Numbered from the stretch's first letter, positions 1 through 6,637 are shown. The stretch: 11,421 nt of DNA from Hylemonella sp. UBA6679 (GCA_002454975.1 DKJZ01000104.1:1-11421), one strand, 5' to 3'. Translations and numbers: made by a program. Notes: generated by a model not told the origin, from the sequence alone.

Positions 1-477
1 GGCGACACCATCCGTGTCTCGCTCACGCCGCAGCCCGGCGAGGCGCGCACCCAAGAGGTGGTGATTGCCTCTGAAATTTTGCAGTCGCTGGGCATTCGCA
101 TGTTTGTGCCCAGCGTCACCGCTTGCCCAGGTTGTGGTCGCACCACCAGCACCACTTTCCAAGAACTGGCCAAGCAAATCGACGACTTTTTGCGCCTGCA
201 AATGCCCGTGTGGCGCCGTCAGTACCCAGGCGTGGAGAACATGAAAGTGGCCGTGATGGGCTGTATCGTCAACGGCCCGGGCGAGTCTAAACATGCCGAC
301 ATTGGCATCAGCCTGCCCGGCAATGGCGAGGCCCCGGCCGCGCCGGTGTTCATCGACGGCGAGAAAAAACTCACCCTGCGCGGCGACGGCATTGCGCAGG
401 AATTCCAGAAAATTGTTGAAACCTACATCGACAAGCGCTTTGGCGCCCCCCAGGCGCAAGCCGCCGTGCAAGACTGA
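1..477 (+). CDS. ispG: 4-hydroxy-3-methylbut-2-en-1-yl diphosphate synthase (flavodoxin), C-terminal part
   Basis: IspG (GcpE) is the cytosolic iron-sulfur enzyme of the MEP isoprenoid pathway. It reductively opens 2-C-methyl-D-erythritol 2,4-cyclodiphosphate to give HMBPP. Only the last 158 residues are present; the reading frame is open from base 1, so the 5' end lies outside the window. The fragment holds the C-terminal [4Fe-4S] domain: the CPGCG motif supplies two cysteine ligands (fragment residues 42 and 45), and MGCIVNGPGES supplies the third cysteine (88) and the conserved glutamate (95) that is the fourth ligand in known structures. All the cluster ligands are therefore intact. The stop codon TGA lies three bases before the hisS start, so the two genes are probably co-transcribed. 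The assignment is very safe; only the missing N-terminal barrel cannot be judged. Confidence 0.97.
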   Translation, partial: GDTIRVSLTPQPGEARTQEVVIASEILQSLGIRMFVPSVTACPGCGRTTSTTFQELAKQIDDFLRLQMPVWRRQYPGVENMKVAVMGCIVNGPGESKHADIGISLPGNGEAPAAPVFIDGEKKLTLRGDGIAQEFQKIVETYIDKRFGAPQAQAAVQD

Positions 478-480
478 CCC

Positions 481-1821
481 ATGACCGAGCAAGCCACCCC
501 CCCCACAACCCCTGTCAGCCCCAAAGCCGCCCCGCAAAAGTTCGAGAAAATCACCGCCGTCAAAGGCATGAACGACATCCTGCCGCCCGACTCGGCGCGC
601 TGGGAATGGTTAGAAGCGCAGGTCCGCGCCCTGATGGCGCGCTACGCCTACGGCAACATCCGCACGCCCATTGTGGAGCCCACGCCGCTGTTCATCCGCG
701 GCCTGGGTGAGGTGACCGACATCGTTGAAAAAGAGATGTACTCGTTTGACGACCGCCTCAACGGCGAGCCGCTCACCCTGCGCCCCGAGAACACCGCCGG
801 TGTGGTGCGTGCTGTGGCCGAGCATTCCATGCTCTACGACGGCGGCAAGCGCTTGTACTACATGGGCCCGATGTTCCGCCATGAGCGCCCGCAGCGTGGT
901 CGCTACCGCCAGTTTCACCAAATCGGCGCTGAGGCCCTGGGCTTTGGTGGCGCTGAGGTGGACGCTGAATTGATTTTGATGGCCGCCGAGCTCTGGAAAA
1001 TTTTGGGTTTGAGCGATGTGCGCCTGGAGCTCAACAGCCTGGGCCAGCCGCAAGAACGCAAGTTGCACCGCGCGGCTTTGATTGCGTATTTTGAGCAGCA
1101 CATCGACCAGCTCGACGAGGAAGCCAAGCGCCGCTTGCACGCCAACCCCTTGCGCATTCTGGACACCAAAAACCCCAGCATGCAGGCCCTGGTGGAAGCC
1201 GCCCCCAAGCTGATGGATTTTCTGGGTGAGGCCTCTTTGGCGCACTTGGCGCAGGTGCGCGCGATTCTGGACGCCAACGGCGTGGCCTACACCATCAACC
1301 CGCGCTTGGTGCGTGGCATGGATTACTACAACCTCACGGTGTTCGAGTTTGTGACCACCCGCTTGGGCTCGCAAGGCACGATTTGTGGCGGCGGCCGTTA
1401 CGACTACCTGATTGAGCAAATCGGCGGCAAACCCGCGCCCGCCGTGGGCTGGGCGCTGGGTGTGGAGCGCGTGCTGGAGTTGCTCAAGGAGCAGGGCACC
1501 GACATTCATGCGCCTCAGCCGGATGCCTACGCCATCATTCCGGACGTGGCTGCTTTGCCCACCGCCATGGTGTGCTGCCAGGCCTTGCGCGCCGCAGGTG
1601 TGAAGGTGCAAATGCACACCAGCAACGCTGAAGGCATGGGCAGCATGAAGTCACAATTCAAGAAAGCCGACGCCAGTGGGGCGAAGTTTGCTCTCATTTT
1701 CGGAGCAGATGAGCTTGCCCGTGGCGAAGTCACGCTCAAGGCCTTGCGTGATGGCGCAGGCGCCCAAAGCGCCCGCGCCTTGAGCGAGGTCAGTGCTTGG
1801 GCGGCTTTGCTCGCCGCCTGA
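481..1821 (+). CDS. hisS: Histidine--tRNA ligase
   Basis: This class II aminoacyl-tRNA synthetase attaches histidine to tRNA-His in the cytosol. At 446 residues it is slightly longer than the 424-residue E. coli enzyme. Visible parts in order: the start of the catalytic core (VKGMNDILPP, 27-36), motif 1 region (about 58-72), motif 2 with the ATP-binding arginine (MFRHERPQRGRYRQF, 131-145), the histidine-binding motif LVRGMDYY (276-283), GGGRYDYL (303-310), motif 3 AVGWALGVERV (321-331), and an alpha/beta anticodon-binding domain from about residue 348 to the end. All signature residues are present, so this is the true synthetase rather than a HisZ-type paralogue. The first 20 or so residues are a Pro/Ala/Thr-rich extension absent from E. 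coli. ATG at 481 is the first plausible start; no strong Shine-Dalgarno precedes it, which fits translation coupled to ispG three bases upstream. Confidence 0.98.
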   Translation: MTEQATPPTTPVSPKAAPQKFEKITAVKGMNDILPPDSARWEWLEAQVRALMARYAYGNIRTPIVEPTPLFIRGLGEVTDIVEKEMYSFDDRLNGEPLTLRPENTAGVVRAVAEHSMLYDGGKRLYYMGPMFRHERPQRGRYRQFHQIGAEALGFGGAEVDAELILMAAELWKILGLSDVRLELNSLGQPQERKLHRAALIAYFEQHIDQLDEEAKRRLHANPLRILDTKNPSMQALVEAAPKLMDFLGEASLAHLAQVRAILDANGVAYTINPRLVRGMDYYNLTVFEFVTTRLGSQGTICGGGRYDYLIEQIGGKPAPAVGWALGVERVLELLKEQGTDIHAPQPDAYAIIPDVAALPTAMVCCQALRAAGVKVQMHTSNAEGMGSMKSQFKKADASGAKFALIFGADELARGEVTLKALRDGAGAQSARALSEVSAWAALLAA

Positions 1822-1836
1822 GGCACTGCCCAGGCG
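1815..1836 (+). other. GC-rich hairpin overlapping the hisS stop codon
   Basis: CGCCTG (1815-1820) pairs with CAGGCG (1831-1836), and GGC (1822-1824) pairs with GCC (1828-1830), leaving a three-base ACT loop and a single bulged A at 1821. The result is a nine-pair, nearly all-GC stem that includes the hisS TGA stop (1819-1821). No T-run follows, so it is not a standard intrinsic terminator. It may protect the 3' end of the ispG-hisS message, cause pausing, or simply reflect high GC content. Confidence 0.4.
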
Positions 1837-1843
1837 CGCGCCC

Positions 1844-1849
1844 TACAAT
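1844..1849 (+). promoter_or_regulatory. Candidate -10 box for yfgM-bamB-der
   Basis: TACAAT matches five of six bases of the sigma-70 -10 consensus and sits in the only gap of block 1, 24 bases upstream of the yfgM ATG. Transcription from it would give a leader of about 15-20 bases. No recognisable TTGACA-like -35 lies at the usual 16-18 base spacing (the region is AGGCAC-like), so the call rests on the -10 box and its position only. Confidence 0.4.
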
Positions 1850-1873
1850 CGACGATTCACTTTACAGACTGAC

Positions 1874-2545
1874 ATGGCTCACCTCGACCTCGAAGAACAA
1901 GAACAGCTTGACCAGTTCAAGCATTTCTGGAAAAGCTACGGCAACTTCATCACCAACGTGCTGTTGGTGGTGTTGCTGGGCGTGGCGGGCTGGAACGGCT
2001 GGCAGTACTGGCAGCGCAGCGAGGCCACCAAGGCCGCGGCCATGTTCGAGGAGTTCGAGCGCGTGGCCCGCAGTGGCGACATCACCCGTGTGGACCGCGC
2101 TCTGGCCGACATCAAAGACAAATTTGGTTCGCACCTGTATGCCCACCAAGCCGGCTTGATGGCAGGCAAGCTTTACGCTCAGGCGGGCAAGCCCGAGCAG
2201 GCCCAGGCGGCCTTGCGCTGGGTGGCAGACAAGTCGGGCGATGAGGGCTGTGCGTCCCTGGCGCGCTTGCGCTTGGCTGGTTTGCAACTCGATGCCAAAG
2301 CCTACGACGATGCGCTCAAAACTTTGGGTGCTGATTTTCCGGCTGCTTTTGCCCCCCTGGCTGACGACCGCCGTGGCGACATTTTCCTGGCCCAAGACCA
2401 AAAAGCCCGCGCTGTGGAGGCTTACACCCGTGCCTACAAGGCCATGGACGACCGCATGGACTACCGCCGCCTGGTGGAAGTCAAACTCATTGCACTGGGT
2501 GCGGGCCCACAGGCTGACAAAATTGCCATTGGAGCTGCCAAGTGA
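1874..2545 (+). CDS. yfgM: YfgM-like tetratricopeptide membrane protein (ancillary SecYEG translocon subunit)
   Basis: The 223-residue protein has a short charged cytoplasmic N-terminus (EEQEQLDQFKHFWKSYG, 7-23), one membrane segment at about 26-44, and then a soluble domain rich in alternating small and large residues. That pattern is typical of TPR helices, clearest at about 90-175 (for example AQAGKPEQAQAALRWV at 92-107). In E. coli, YfgM is a single-pass inner-membrane protein with a periplasmic TPR domain that associates with SecYEG and the chaperone PpiD; the same role is inferred here. It lies between hisS and bamB exactly as in E. coli. The reading frame continues upstream to a GTG at 1793 inside hisS, but the homologous start (MAHLDLEEQEQ) is the ATG at 1874, and a promoter-like box lies between. 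Its stop overlaps the bamB GTG start by four bases. Confidence 0.9.
   Translation: MAHLDLEEQEQLDQFKHFWKSYGNFITNVLLVVLLGVAGWNGWQYWQRSEATKAAAMFEEFERVARSGDITRVDRALADIKDKFGSHLYAHQAGLMAGKLYAQAGKPEQAQAALRWVADKSGDEGCASLARLRLAGLQLDAKAYDDALKTLGADFPAAFAPLADDRRGDIFLAQDQKARAVEAYTRAYKAMDDRMDYRRLVEVKLIALGAGPQADKIAIGAAK
2531..2534 (+). promoter_or_regulatory. Shine-Dalgarno deciding the bamB GTG start
   Basis: GGAG lies seven bases before the GTG at 2542, a good spacing, and inside the last codons of yfgM. It supports the GTG that overlaps the yfgM stop as the true bamB start and indicates coupled translation. Confidence 0.55.
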
Positions 2546-3690
2546 GGGCCACCCAGCTTGCCCTGAGCCGGCGCGCCACGCAAACACTGCTGGCCCTGGG
2601 TGCCCTGGTTTTGCTCGGGGCTTGCTCAAGCACCTCGAGCCGCCCGTCTCCCACGCCCTTGGGCGCAGCCCCACAAAGCATGCGCATCAACATGGTGTGG
2701 TCTGCTGGCTTGAACCCGGTGAGCTTTCCGCTTGAGGTCAAAGTGCAGGGCAATGCCGCGGCTGTGGCCGACGACAAAGGTGAGGTGGTGGTGCTCGATG
2801 TGAGCACCGGCAAGCCCCTGTGGCGCGCCTCTGCCGCCGAGGCCTTGAGCGCTGGTGTGGGCTTTGATGGCAGCCGCGCGGCCGTGATCACCCGCAACAA
2901 CGAACTGGTGGCACTGGAGGCAGGCAAAGAAATTTGGCGAACCCGTCTCGGTGCGGCGAGCCAAACTGCGCCCCTGGTGGCCGGTGGCCGCGTGTTTGTG
3001 CTGGGCGCCGACCGCTCGGTGAGCGCCTTTGACGGCGCCTCGGGCCGCCGTTTGTGGAACCAACAGCGTGCCGGTGAACCTCTGATCTTGCGCCAAGCCG
3101 GCGTGTTGATGGCGGTGGGCGACACCCTGGTCACGGGCTTGTCAGGCAAGCTCGTCGGCTTGAACCCACTCAATGGCAGCATTCGCTGGGAGGCGCCGAT
3201 TGCCTCGCCCCGCGGCACCAACGACGTCGAGCGATTGGTGGACTTGGTGGCCCCGGCTGCCCGCTTGGGCGATGAGGTGTGCGTGCGCGCTTTCCAAGCG
3301 GCTGTGGGTTGCGCCAACGCTGCCCGCGGCACCCTGACCTGGACCAAGCCCTCGTCGGGTTCGGTGGGCTTGGCAGGTGATGCGCGCCAAATTTACGGCA
3401 CCGACGAAGACGGCACCTTGGGCGCTTGGCGTCGCAGTGACGGCGAGCGTTTGTGGTCCACGCAGGCACTGCGTTACCGCGGTTTGACCGCGCCCTTGGC
3501 CATTGGCGCAGGGGTGGTGGTGGGCGACGCCCAGGGCTTTGTGCATGCCATGTCCCAGGAAGCGGGTGAGCCTCTGGGCCGCATCAGCCTGGATGGCTCT
3601 GCGGTCATCAGCACCCCGGTGCTGGCTGCCAACACCGTGGTGGTGGTCACCGCCAAAGGCCTGGTGGCCGGACTGCGACCGGGCAACTGA
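2542..3690 (+). CDS. bamB: Outer membrane assembly lipoprotein BamB
   Basis: BamB is a periplasmic lipoprotein of the BAM complex, which inserts beta-barrel proteins into the outer membrane; it binds the POTRA region of BamA. The 382-residue product starts with a lipoprotein signal: basic residues RR at 10-11, a hydrophobic stretch (16-27) and lipobox LGAC, with the lipidated cysteine at 28. A Ser/Pro-rich linker follows, then repeated PQQ-type beta-propeller blade motifs. Examples are GEVVVLDVSTGKPLWR (80-95), NELVALEAGKEIWR (100-113), VSAFDGASGRRLWN (140-153), LVGLNPLNGSIRWE (184-197) and GTLGAWRRSDGERLW (281-295). The family's conserved RGTNDVERLVD segment is at about 204-214. E. coli BamB has 392 residues and eight blades, so this protein is full length. 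It starts at a GTG inside the yfgM stop (GTGA overlap), and its stop shares one base with the der start. Confidence 0.96.
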   Translation: MRATQLALSRRATQTLLALGALVLLGACSSTSSRPSPTPLGAAPQSMRINMVWSAGLNPVSFPLEVKVQGNAAAVADDKGEVVVLDVSTGKPLWRASAAEALSAGVGFDGSRAAVITRNNELVALEAGKEIWRTRLGAASQTAPLVAGGRVFVLGADRSVSAFDGASGRRLWNQQRAGEPLILRQAGVLMAVGDTLVTGLSGKLVGLNPLNGSIRWEAPIASPRGTNDVERLVDLVAPAARLGDEVCVRAFQAAVGCANAARGTLTWTKPSSGSVGLAGDARQIYGTDEDGTLGAWRRSDGERLWSTQALRYRGLTAPLAIGAGVVVGDAQGFVHAMSQEAGEPLGRISLDGSAVISTPVLAANTVVVVTAKGLVAGLRPGN

Positions 3691-5030
3691 TGAAACCTGT
3701 TCTGGCCCTGGTGGGCCGCCCCAATGTGGGCAAATCGACCCTGTTTAACCGTCTGACCAAGACGCGCGACGCCATCGTGGCGGACTTCGCTGGCCTGACG
3801 CGCGACCGCCATTACGGCAACGGCAAACAGGGCAAGCACGAGTACATCGTGATCGACACCGGCGGCTTTGAGCCCGACGCGGGCTCGGGCATCTTCAAAG
3901 AGATGGCCAAACAAACCCGCCAAGCCGTGGCCGAGGCCGATGTGGTGATTTTTGTGGTGGACGCCCGACTGGGCCTGTCTGCGCAAGACCACGACATTGC
4001 CAAGTACCTGCGCAAGCTGGGCAAACCCACCATCCTCACGGCCAACAAGGCCGAAGGCATGAAAGAGGGCATGCAGCTCTCCGAGTTTTATGAGCTGGGC
4101 CTCGGTGAGGTGCACCCAGTGTCAGCCGCGCACGGGCAGGGCATCCGCTCGCTGGTGGACCTGGCTTTGGAGCCCCTGCACCTGCCTGACGTTGATGAGG
4201 CAGCCGAGGAAAAAACACCTGGTGTCATCAAGCTGGCAGTGGCGGGGCGGCCCAATGTGGGCAAGTCCACGCTGATCAACACCTGGCTGGGCGAAGAGCG
4301 CCTGGTGGCCTTTGACATGCCCGGCACCACGCGCGATGCGATCACCGTGCCGTTTGAGCGCAACGGTCAAAAGTTTGAATTGATCGACACCGCTGGCCTG
4401 CGCCGCAAAGGCAAAGTGTTTGAGGCGATTGAGAAGTTCTCGGTCGTTAAAACCCTGCAGGCCATCGAGTCGGCCGATGTGGTGTTGTTGTTGCTCGACG
4501 CCACCCAGGGCGTGACCGACCAAGACGCGCACATCGCGGGCTACATCTTGGAGTCTGGCCGCGCCGTGGTGCTGGCCGTGAACAAATGGGACACGGTGGA
4601 CGACTACCAGCGCGAGTTGGTGCAGCGCTCCATCGAGACGCGGCTGACGTTTTTGAAGTTTGCCAACCTGCATTTCATCTCGGCGCAAAAGCGTCAGGGC
4701 TTGGGGCCGCTGTGGACCTCGATTGCCCAGGCGCACGCCTCGGCCTTCTGCAAAATGTCCACCCCGGTGCTCACGCGTTTGCTGATTGAGTCGGTGCAGT
4801 TCCAGGCGCCCAAAAAAGCGGGCATGCACCGCCCGAAAATGCGCTACGCCCACCAAGGCGGCATGAACCCGCCGGTCATCGTGATTCACGGCAACTCGCT
4901 CGAGCATGTGACCGATGCTTACAAGCGCTTTTTGGAAGGGCGTTTTCGCAAAGAGTTCAAGCTGGTGGGCACACCGCTGCGCATTGAGCTCAAGACCAGC
5001 GCCAACCCGTTTGCTGACAAAGACGCCTGA
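3690..5030 (+). CDS. der: Ribosome biogenesis GTPase Der (EngA), tandem G domains
   Basis: Der is an essential GTPase with two tandem G domains and a C-terminal KH-like domain, acting in late 50S subunit assembly. First G domain: P-loop GRPNVGKS (9-16), DTGG (56-59) and NKAE (119-122). Second: GRPNVGKS (186-193), DMPGTTRD (209-216), DTAG (233-236) and NKWD (288-291). The KH-like domain runs from about 350 to 440 and includes the YAHQGGMNPPVIVIHGN region (366-382). At 446 residues it is shorter than E. coli Der (490). It lacks the long acidic linker between the G domains and the Lys/Arg-rich C-terminal tail of the E. coli protein. The first NKxD motif has Glu for Asp, a conservative change. 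The ATG overlaps the bamB stop by one base (TGATG), indicating translational coupling. It is the last gene before the 140-base AT-rich gap. Confidence 0.98.
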   Translation: MKPVLALVGRPNVGKSTLFNRLTKTRDAIVADFAGLTRDRHYGNGKQGKHEYIVIDTGGFEPDAGSGIFKEMAKQTRQAVAEADVVIFVVDARLGLSAQDHDIAKYLRKLGKPTILTANKAEGMKEGMQLSEFYELGLGEVHPVSAAHGQGIRSLVDLALEPLHLPDVDEAAEEKTPGVIKLAVAGRPNVGKSTLINTWLGEERLVAFDMPGTTRDAITVPFERNGQKFELIDTAGLRRKGKVFEAIEKFSVVKTLQAIESADVVLLLLDATQGVTDQDAHIAGYILESGRAVVLAVNKWDTVDDYQRELVQRSIETRLTFLKFANLHFISAQKRQGLGPLWTSIAQAHASAFCKMSTPVLTRLLIESVQFQAPKKAGMHRPKMRYAHQGGMNPPVIVIHGNSLEHVTDAYKRFLEGRFRKEFKLVGTPLRIELKTSANPFADKDA

Positions 5031-5064
5031 ACTGCGCGCTGATCCCTTGAACAGGCCGGATAGC

Positions 5065-5113
5065 TTGTGTCAATTTAAAGTTTTTTGTCCTTAGTCGCTT
5101 TAAGTTGACACGA
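5065..5113. repeat. Imperfect inverted repeat upstream of hfq
   Basis: The 140-base gap between der and hfq (5031-5170) is markedly AT-rich. It holds two arms, 5065-5080 (TTGTGTCAATTTAAAG) and 5098-5113 (CTTTAAGTTGACACGA), that pair over 16 positions with only two G-U type mismatches (5066/5112 and 5074/5104). The spacer is 17 bases and begins with six T. Each arm contains TGTCAA or TTGACA. In RNA it would form a long AU-rich stem; in DNA it could be a dyad operator. No T-run directly follows the second arm, so a standard terminator is unlikely, although a T-rich stretch (5130-5142) starts about 16 bases later. The repeat is read directly from the sequence; any function is inferred. Confidence 0.75.
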
Positions 5114-5137
5114 CTGTGTTAATGTCCACTTTCTTAT
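5105..5137 (+). promoter_or_regulatory. Candidate hfq promoter with perfect TTGACA -35
   Basis: TTGACA (5105-5110) is a perfect sigma-70 -35 hexamer in an AT-rich gap before hfq. The -10 is poor: at 17 bases spacing the hexamer is ACTTTC, and the best later match is TCTTAT (5132-5137) at an unusually long 21-base spacing. The location favours a promoter for hfq and the genes after it, but the missing -10 keeps confidence low. The -35 lies inside the right arm of the inverted repeat, so a protein bound to the dyad could compete with polymerase. Confidence 0.3.
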
Positions 5138-5170
5138 TTTTTGAACACGGACCATACCGTGATGACCACC

Positions 5171-5422
5171 ATGAACAACAAAGGCCAACTTCTCCAGGAC
5201 CCGTTCCTCAACACCCTGCGTCGTGAGCACGTGCCGGTGTCGATTTACCTGGTCAACGGCATCAAGCTCCAGGGACAAATCGAGTCTTTCGACCAGTACG
5301 TGGTGCTGCTGCGCAACACCGTGACGCAAATGGTTTACAAGCACGCCATCTCCACCATTGTTCCTGGTCGCGCGGTTAACTTCTCCTCTGGCGAGGGCGA
5401 ACCAGCGGCCGCGTCTGCCTGA
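5171..5422 (+). CDS. hfq: RNA chaperone Hfq
   Basis: Hfq is a hexameric Sm-fold RNA chaperone that pairs small RNAs with mRNAs. With the start at 5171 the product has 83 residues: MNNKGQLLQDPFLN, the Sm1 motif through about residue 49 (VPVSIYLVNGIKLQG at 21-35), and Sm2 with YKHAIST (56-62). Key RNA-binding residues by comparison with E. coli are present: Q9, D10, K32, Y43 (Phe in E. coli), K57 and H58 on the proximal face, and Y26 on the distal face. The lateral rim reads RREH (17-20) instead of RRER. The C-terminal tail is short (about 12 residues, Gly/Glu/Ala-rich). In-frame starts also exist at TTG 5141, GTG 5159 and ATG 5162. I chose 5171 because Hfq proteins normally begin a few residues before KGQ, but GGA at 5149-5151 is better spaced for ATG 5162, which would add three residues (MTT). 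Confidence 0.96.
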   Translation: MNNKGQLLQDPFLNTLRREHVPVSIYLVNGIKLQGQIESFDQYVVLLRNTVTQMVYKHAISTIVPGRAVNFSSGEGEPAAASA

Positions 5423-5436
5423 GCTCACCTGCGCAT

Positions 5437-6636
5437 TTGACAGCCTCCCAACGCCCGGTCACGCCCGTCATTTTGGTGGGTGTGGATCTTGGCTTGCCCC
5501 ATTTCGACGCTGAGCTCGACGAGCTTGGCCAGTTGGCGCAAACTGCCGGCATGACGCCGGTGGCGCGCATCAGCTGCAAGCGCCGAGCCCCCGATGCCGC
5601 GCTGTTCGTCGGCACGGGCAAGGCCGACGAAATCAAAATGATGGCCGCAGCGCATGGCGCGCAAGAGGTGCTGTTTGACCAGTCCCTCAGCCCGGCCCAG
5701 CAGCGTAACCTTGAGCGGCACATGGAGCTGCCGGTCAACGACCGCACGCTCTTGATTCTGGAAATCTTTGCCCAGCGCGCCCGCAGCCACGAGGGCAAAT
5801 TGCAGGTCGAACTTGCCCGTTTGCAGTACCTCAGCACCCGTTTGGTTCGCCGTTGGTCGCACTTGGAGCGCCAAACCGGTGGCGCCGGTGTGCGTGGCGG
5901 CCCAGGTGAGAAGCAAATTGAGCTGGACCGCCGCATGATCAATGAATCCATCAAGCGCACCAAAGAGCGTTTGGTGAAGGTCAAGCGCCAGCGCCAAACC
6001 CAGCGTCGCCAACGCGAGCGGCGTGACGCCTTCAACATCTCCTTGGTGGGCTACACCAACGCGGGCAAGTCCACGCTGTTCAACGCGCTGGTCAAGGCGC
6101 GTGCGTACGCGGCCGACCAGTTGTTTGCTACCCTTGACACCACCACCCGCCAGCTGTACTTGGGTGAGGCTGGGCGCAGTGTGTCGCTGTCAGACACCGT
6201 GGGTTTCATTCGTGATTTGCCACACGGCCTGATCGATGCTTTTCAGGCCACCTTGCAAGAGGCGGTGGACGCCGATTTGTTGCTGCATGTGGTCGATGCA
6301 TCTAACCCCGATTTTCCTGAGCAAATCACCCAGGTGCAAAACGTGCTGCGCGAGATTGGCGCGGGTGACATCCCCCAATTGCTGATTTTTAACAAGGCAG
6401 ACGCATTGCCCGCAGACAAAGCCCCCTTGCTCACGCAGGATGTCTACGACCTCGACGGCGTGCCCACCCCGCGTTTGTTTTTAAGTGCCGCCACCGGGGC
6501 CGGTTTGCCAGCGCTGCGTCAGCAACTCGCTGCGCTGGCCATAGCCCCGGACATGGCGCCGGCCGGCGCAGAGTCCCCTGTGCTCACCATGGCTACTGAC
6601 GATTGGGCACAATCGGGGCAACATCAAGAAACTTGA
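5437..6636 (+). CDS. hflX: Ribosome-associated GTPase HflX
   Basis: HflX is an Obg-class GTPase that splits stalled or idle 70S ribosomes, notably after heat stress. The 399-residue product has an N-terminal HflX domain (about 10-145), the family's glycine-rich loop GGAGVRGGPGEK (148-159), a basic helical segment (about 160-197), and then the G domain. The G domain shows P-loop GYTNAGKS (205-212), switch I TLDTTTR (222-228), DTVG (243-246) and NKAD (299-302), followed by a short C-terminal region. No ATG occurs before residue 39, which is already inside the conserved N-terminal domain, so the start must be non-ATG. TTG at 5437, 14 bases after the hfq stop, gives the length expected from homologues; no strong Shine-Dalgarno is visible. 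Gene order hfq-hflX-hflK-hflC is the same as in E. coli, and co-transcription with hfq is likely. Confidence 0.95.
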   Translation: MTASQRPVTPVILVGVDLGLPHFDAELDELGQLAQTAGMTPVARISCKRRAPDAALFVGTGKADEIKMMAAAHGAQEVLFDQSLSPAQQRNLERHMELPVNDRTLLILEIFAQRARSHEGKLQVELARLQYLSTRLVRRWSHLERQTGGAGVRGGPGEKQIELDRRMINESIKRTKERLVKVKRQRQTQRRQRERRDAFNISLVGYTNAGKSTLFNALVKARAYAADQLFATLDTTTRQLYLGEAGRSVSLSDTVGFIRDLPHGLIDAFQATLQEAVDADLLLHVVDASNPDFPEQITQVQNVLREIGAGDIPQLLIFNKADALPADKAPLLTQDVYDLDGVPTPRLFLSAATGAGLPALRQQLAALAIAPDMAPAGAESPVLTMATDDWAQSGQHQET

Positions 6637-6637
6637 T

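Noticed and set aside
610..1617. Long minus-strand open frame (335 codons) opposite hisS
   Set aside because: It is a shadow of GC-rich codon use in hisS. The translation is His/Gln/Ala-rich with no recognisable domain, and hisS is intact on the plus strand.
1793..1873. Upstream extension of yfgM from GTG 1793 inside hisS
   Set aside because: The added residues are not YfgM-like. The homologous start is ATG 1874, and a hairpin and TACAAT box lie in the gap.
1862..3347. Minus-strand open frames opposite yfgM and bamB (1862-2674 and 2487-3347)
   Set aside because: Both lie opposite well-supported genes, have low-complexity translations with no family resemblance, and show no promoter or ribosome-binding site.
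4122..4907. Minus-strand open frame of 261 codons opposite der
   Set aside because: Mirror-frame artefact of the der codons; no motif and no independent start signals.
5081..5086. TTTTTT after der as an intrinsic terminator tract
   Set aside because: No GC-rich hairpin precedes it; the run lies in the spacer of the inverted repeat rather than after a stem.
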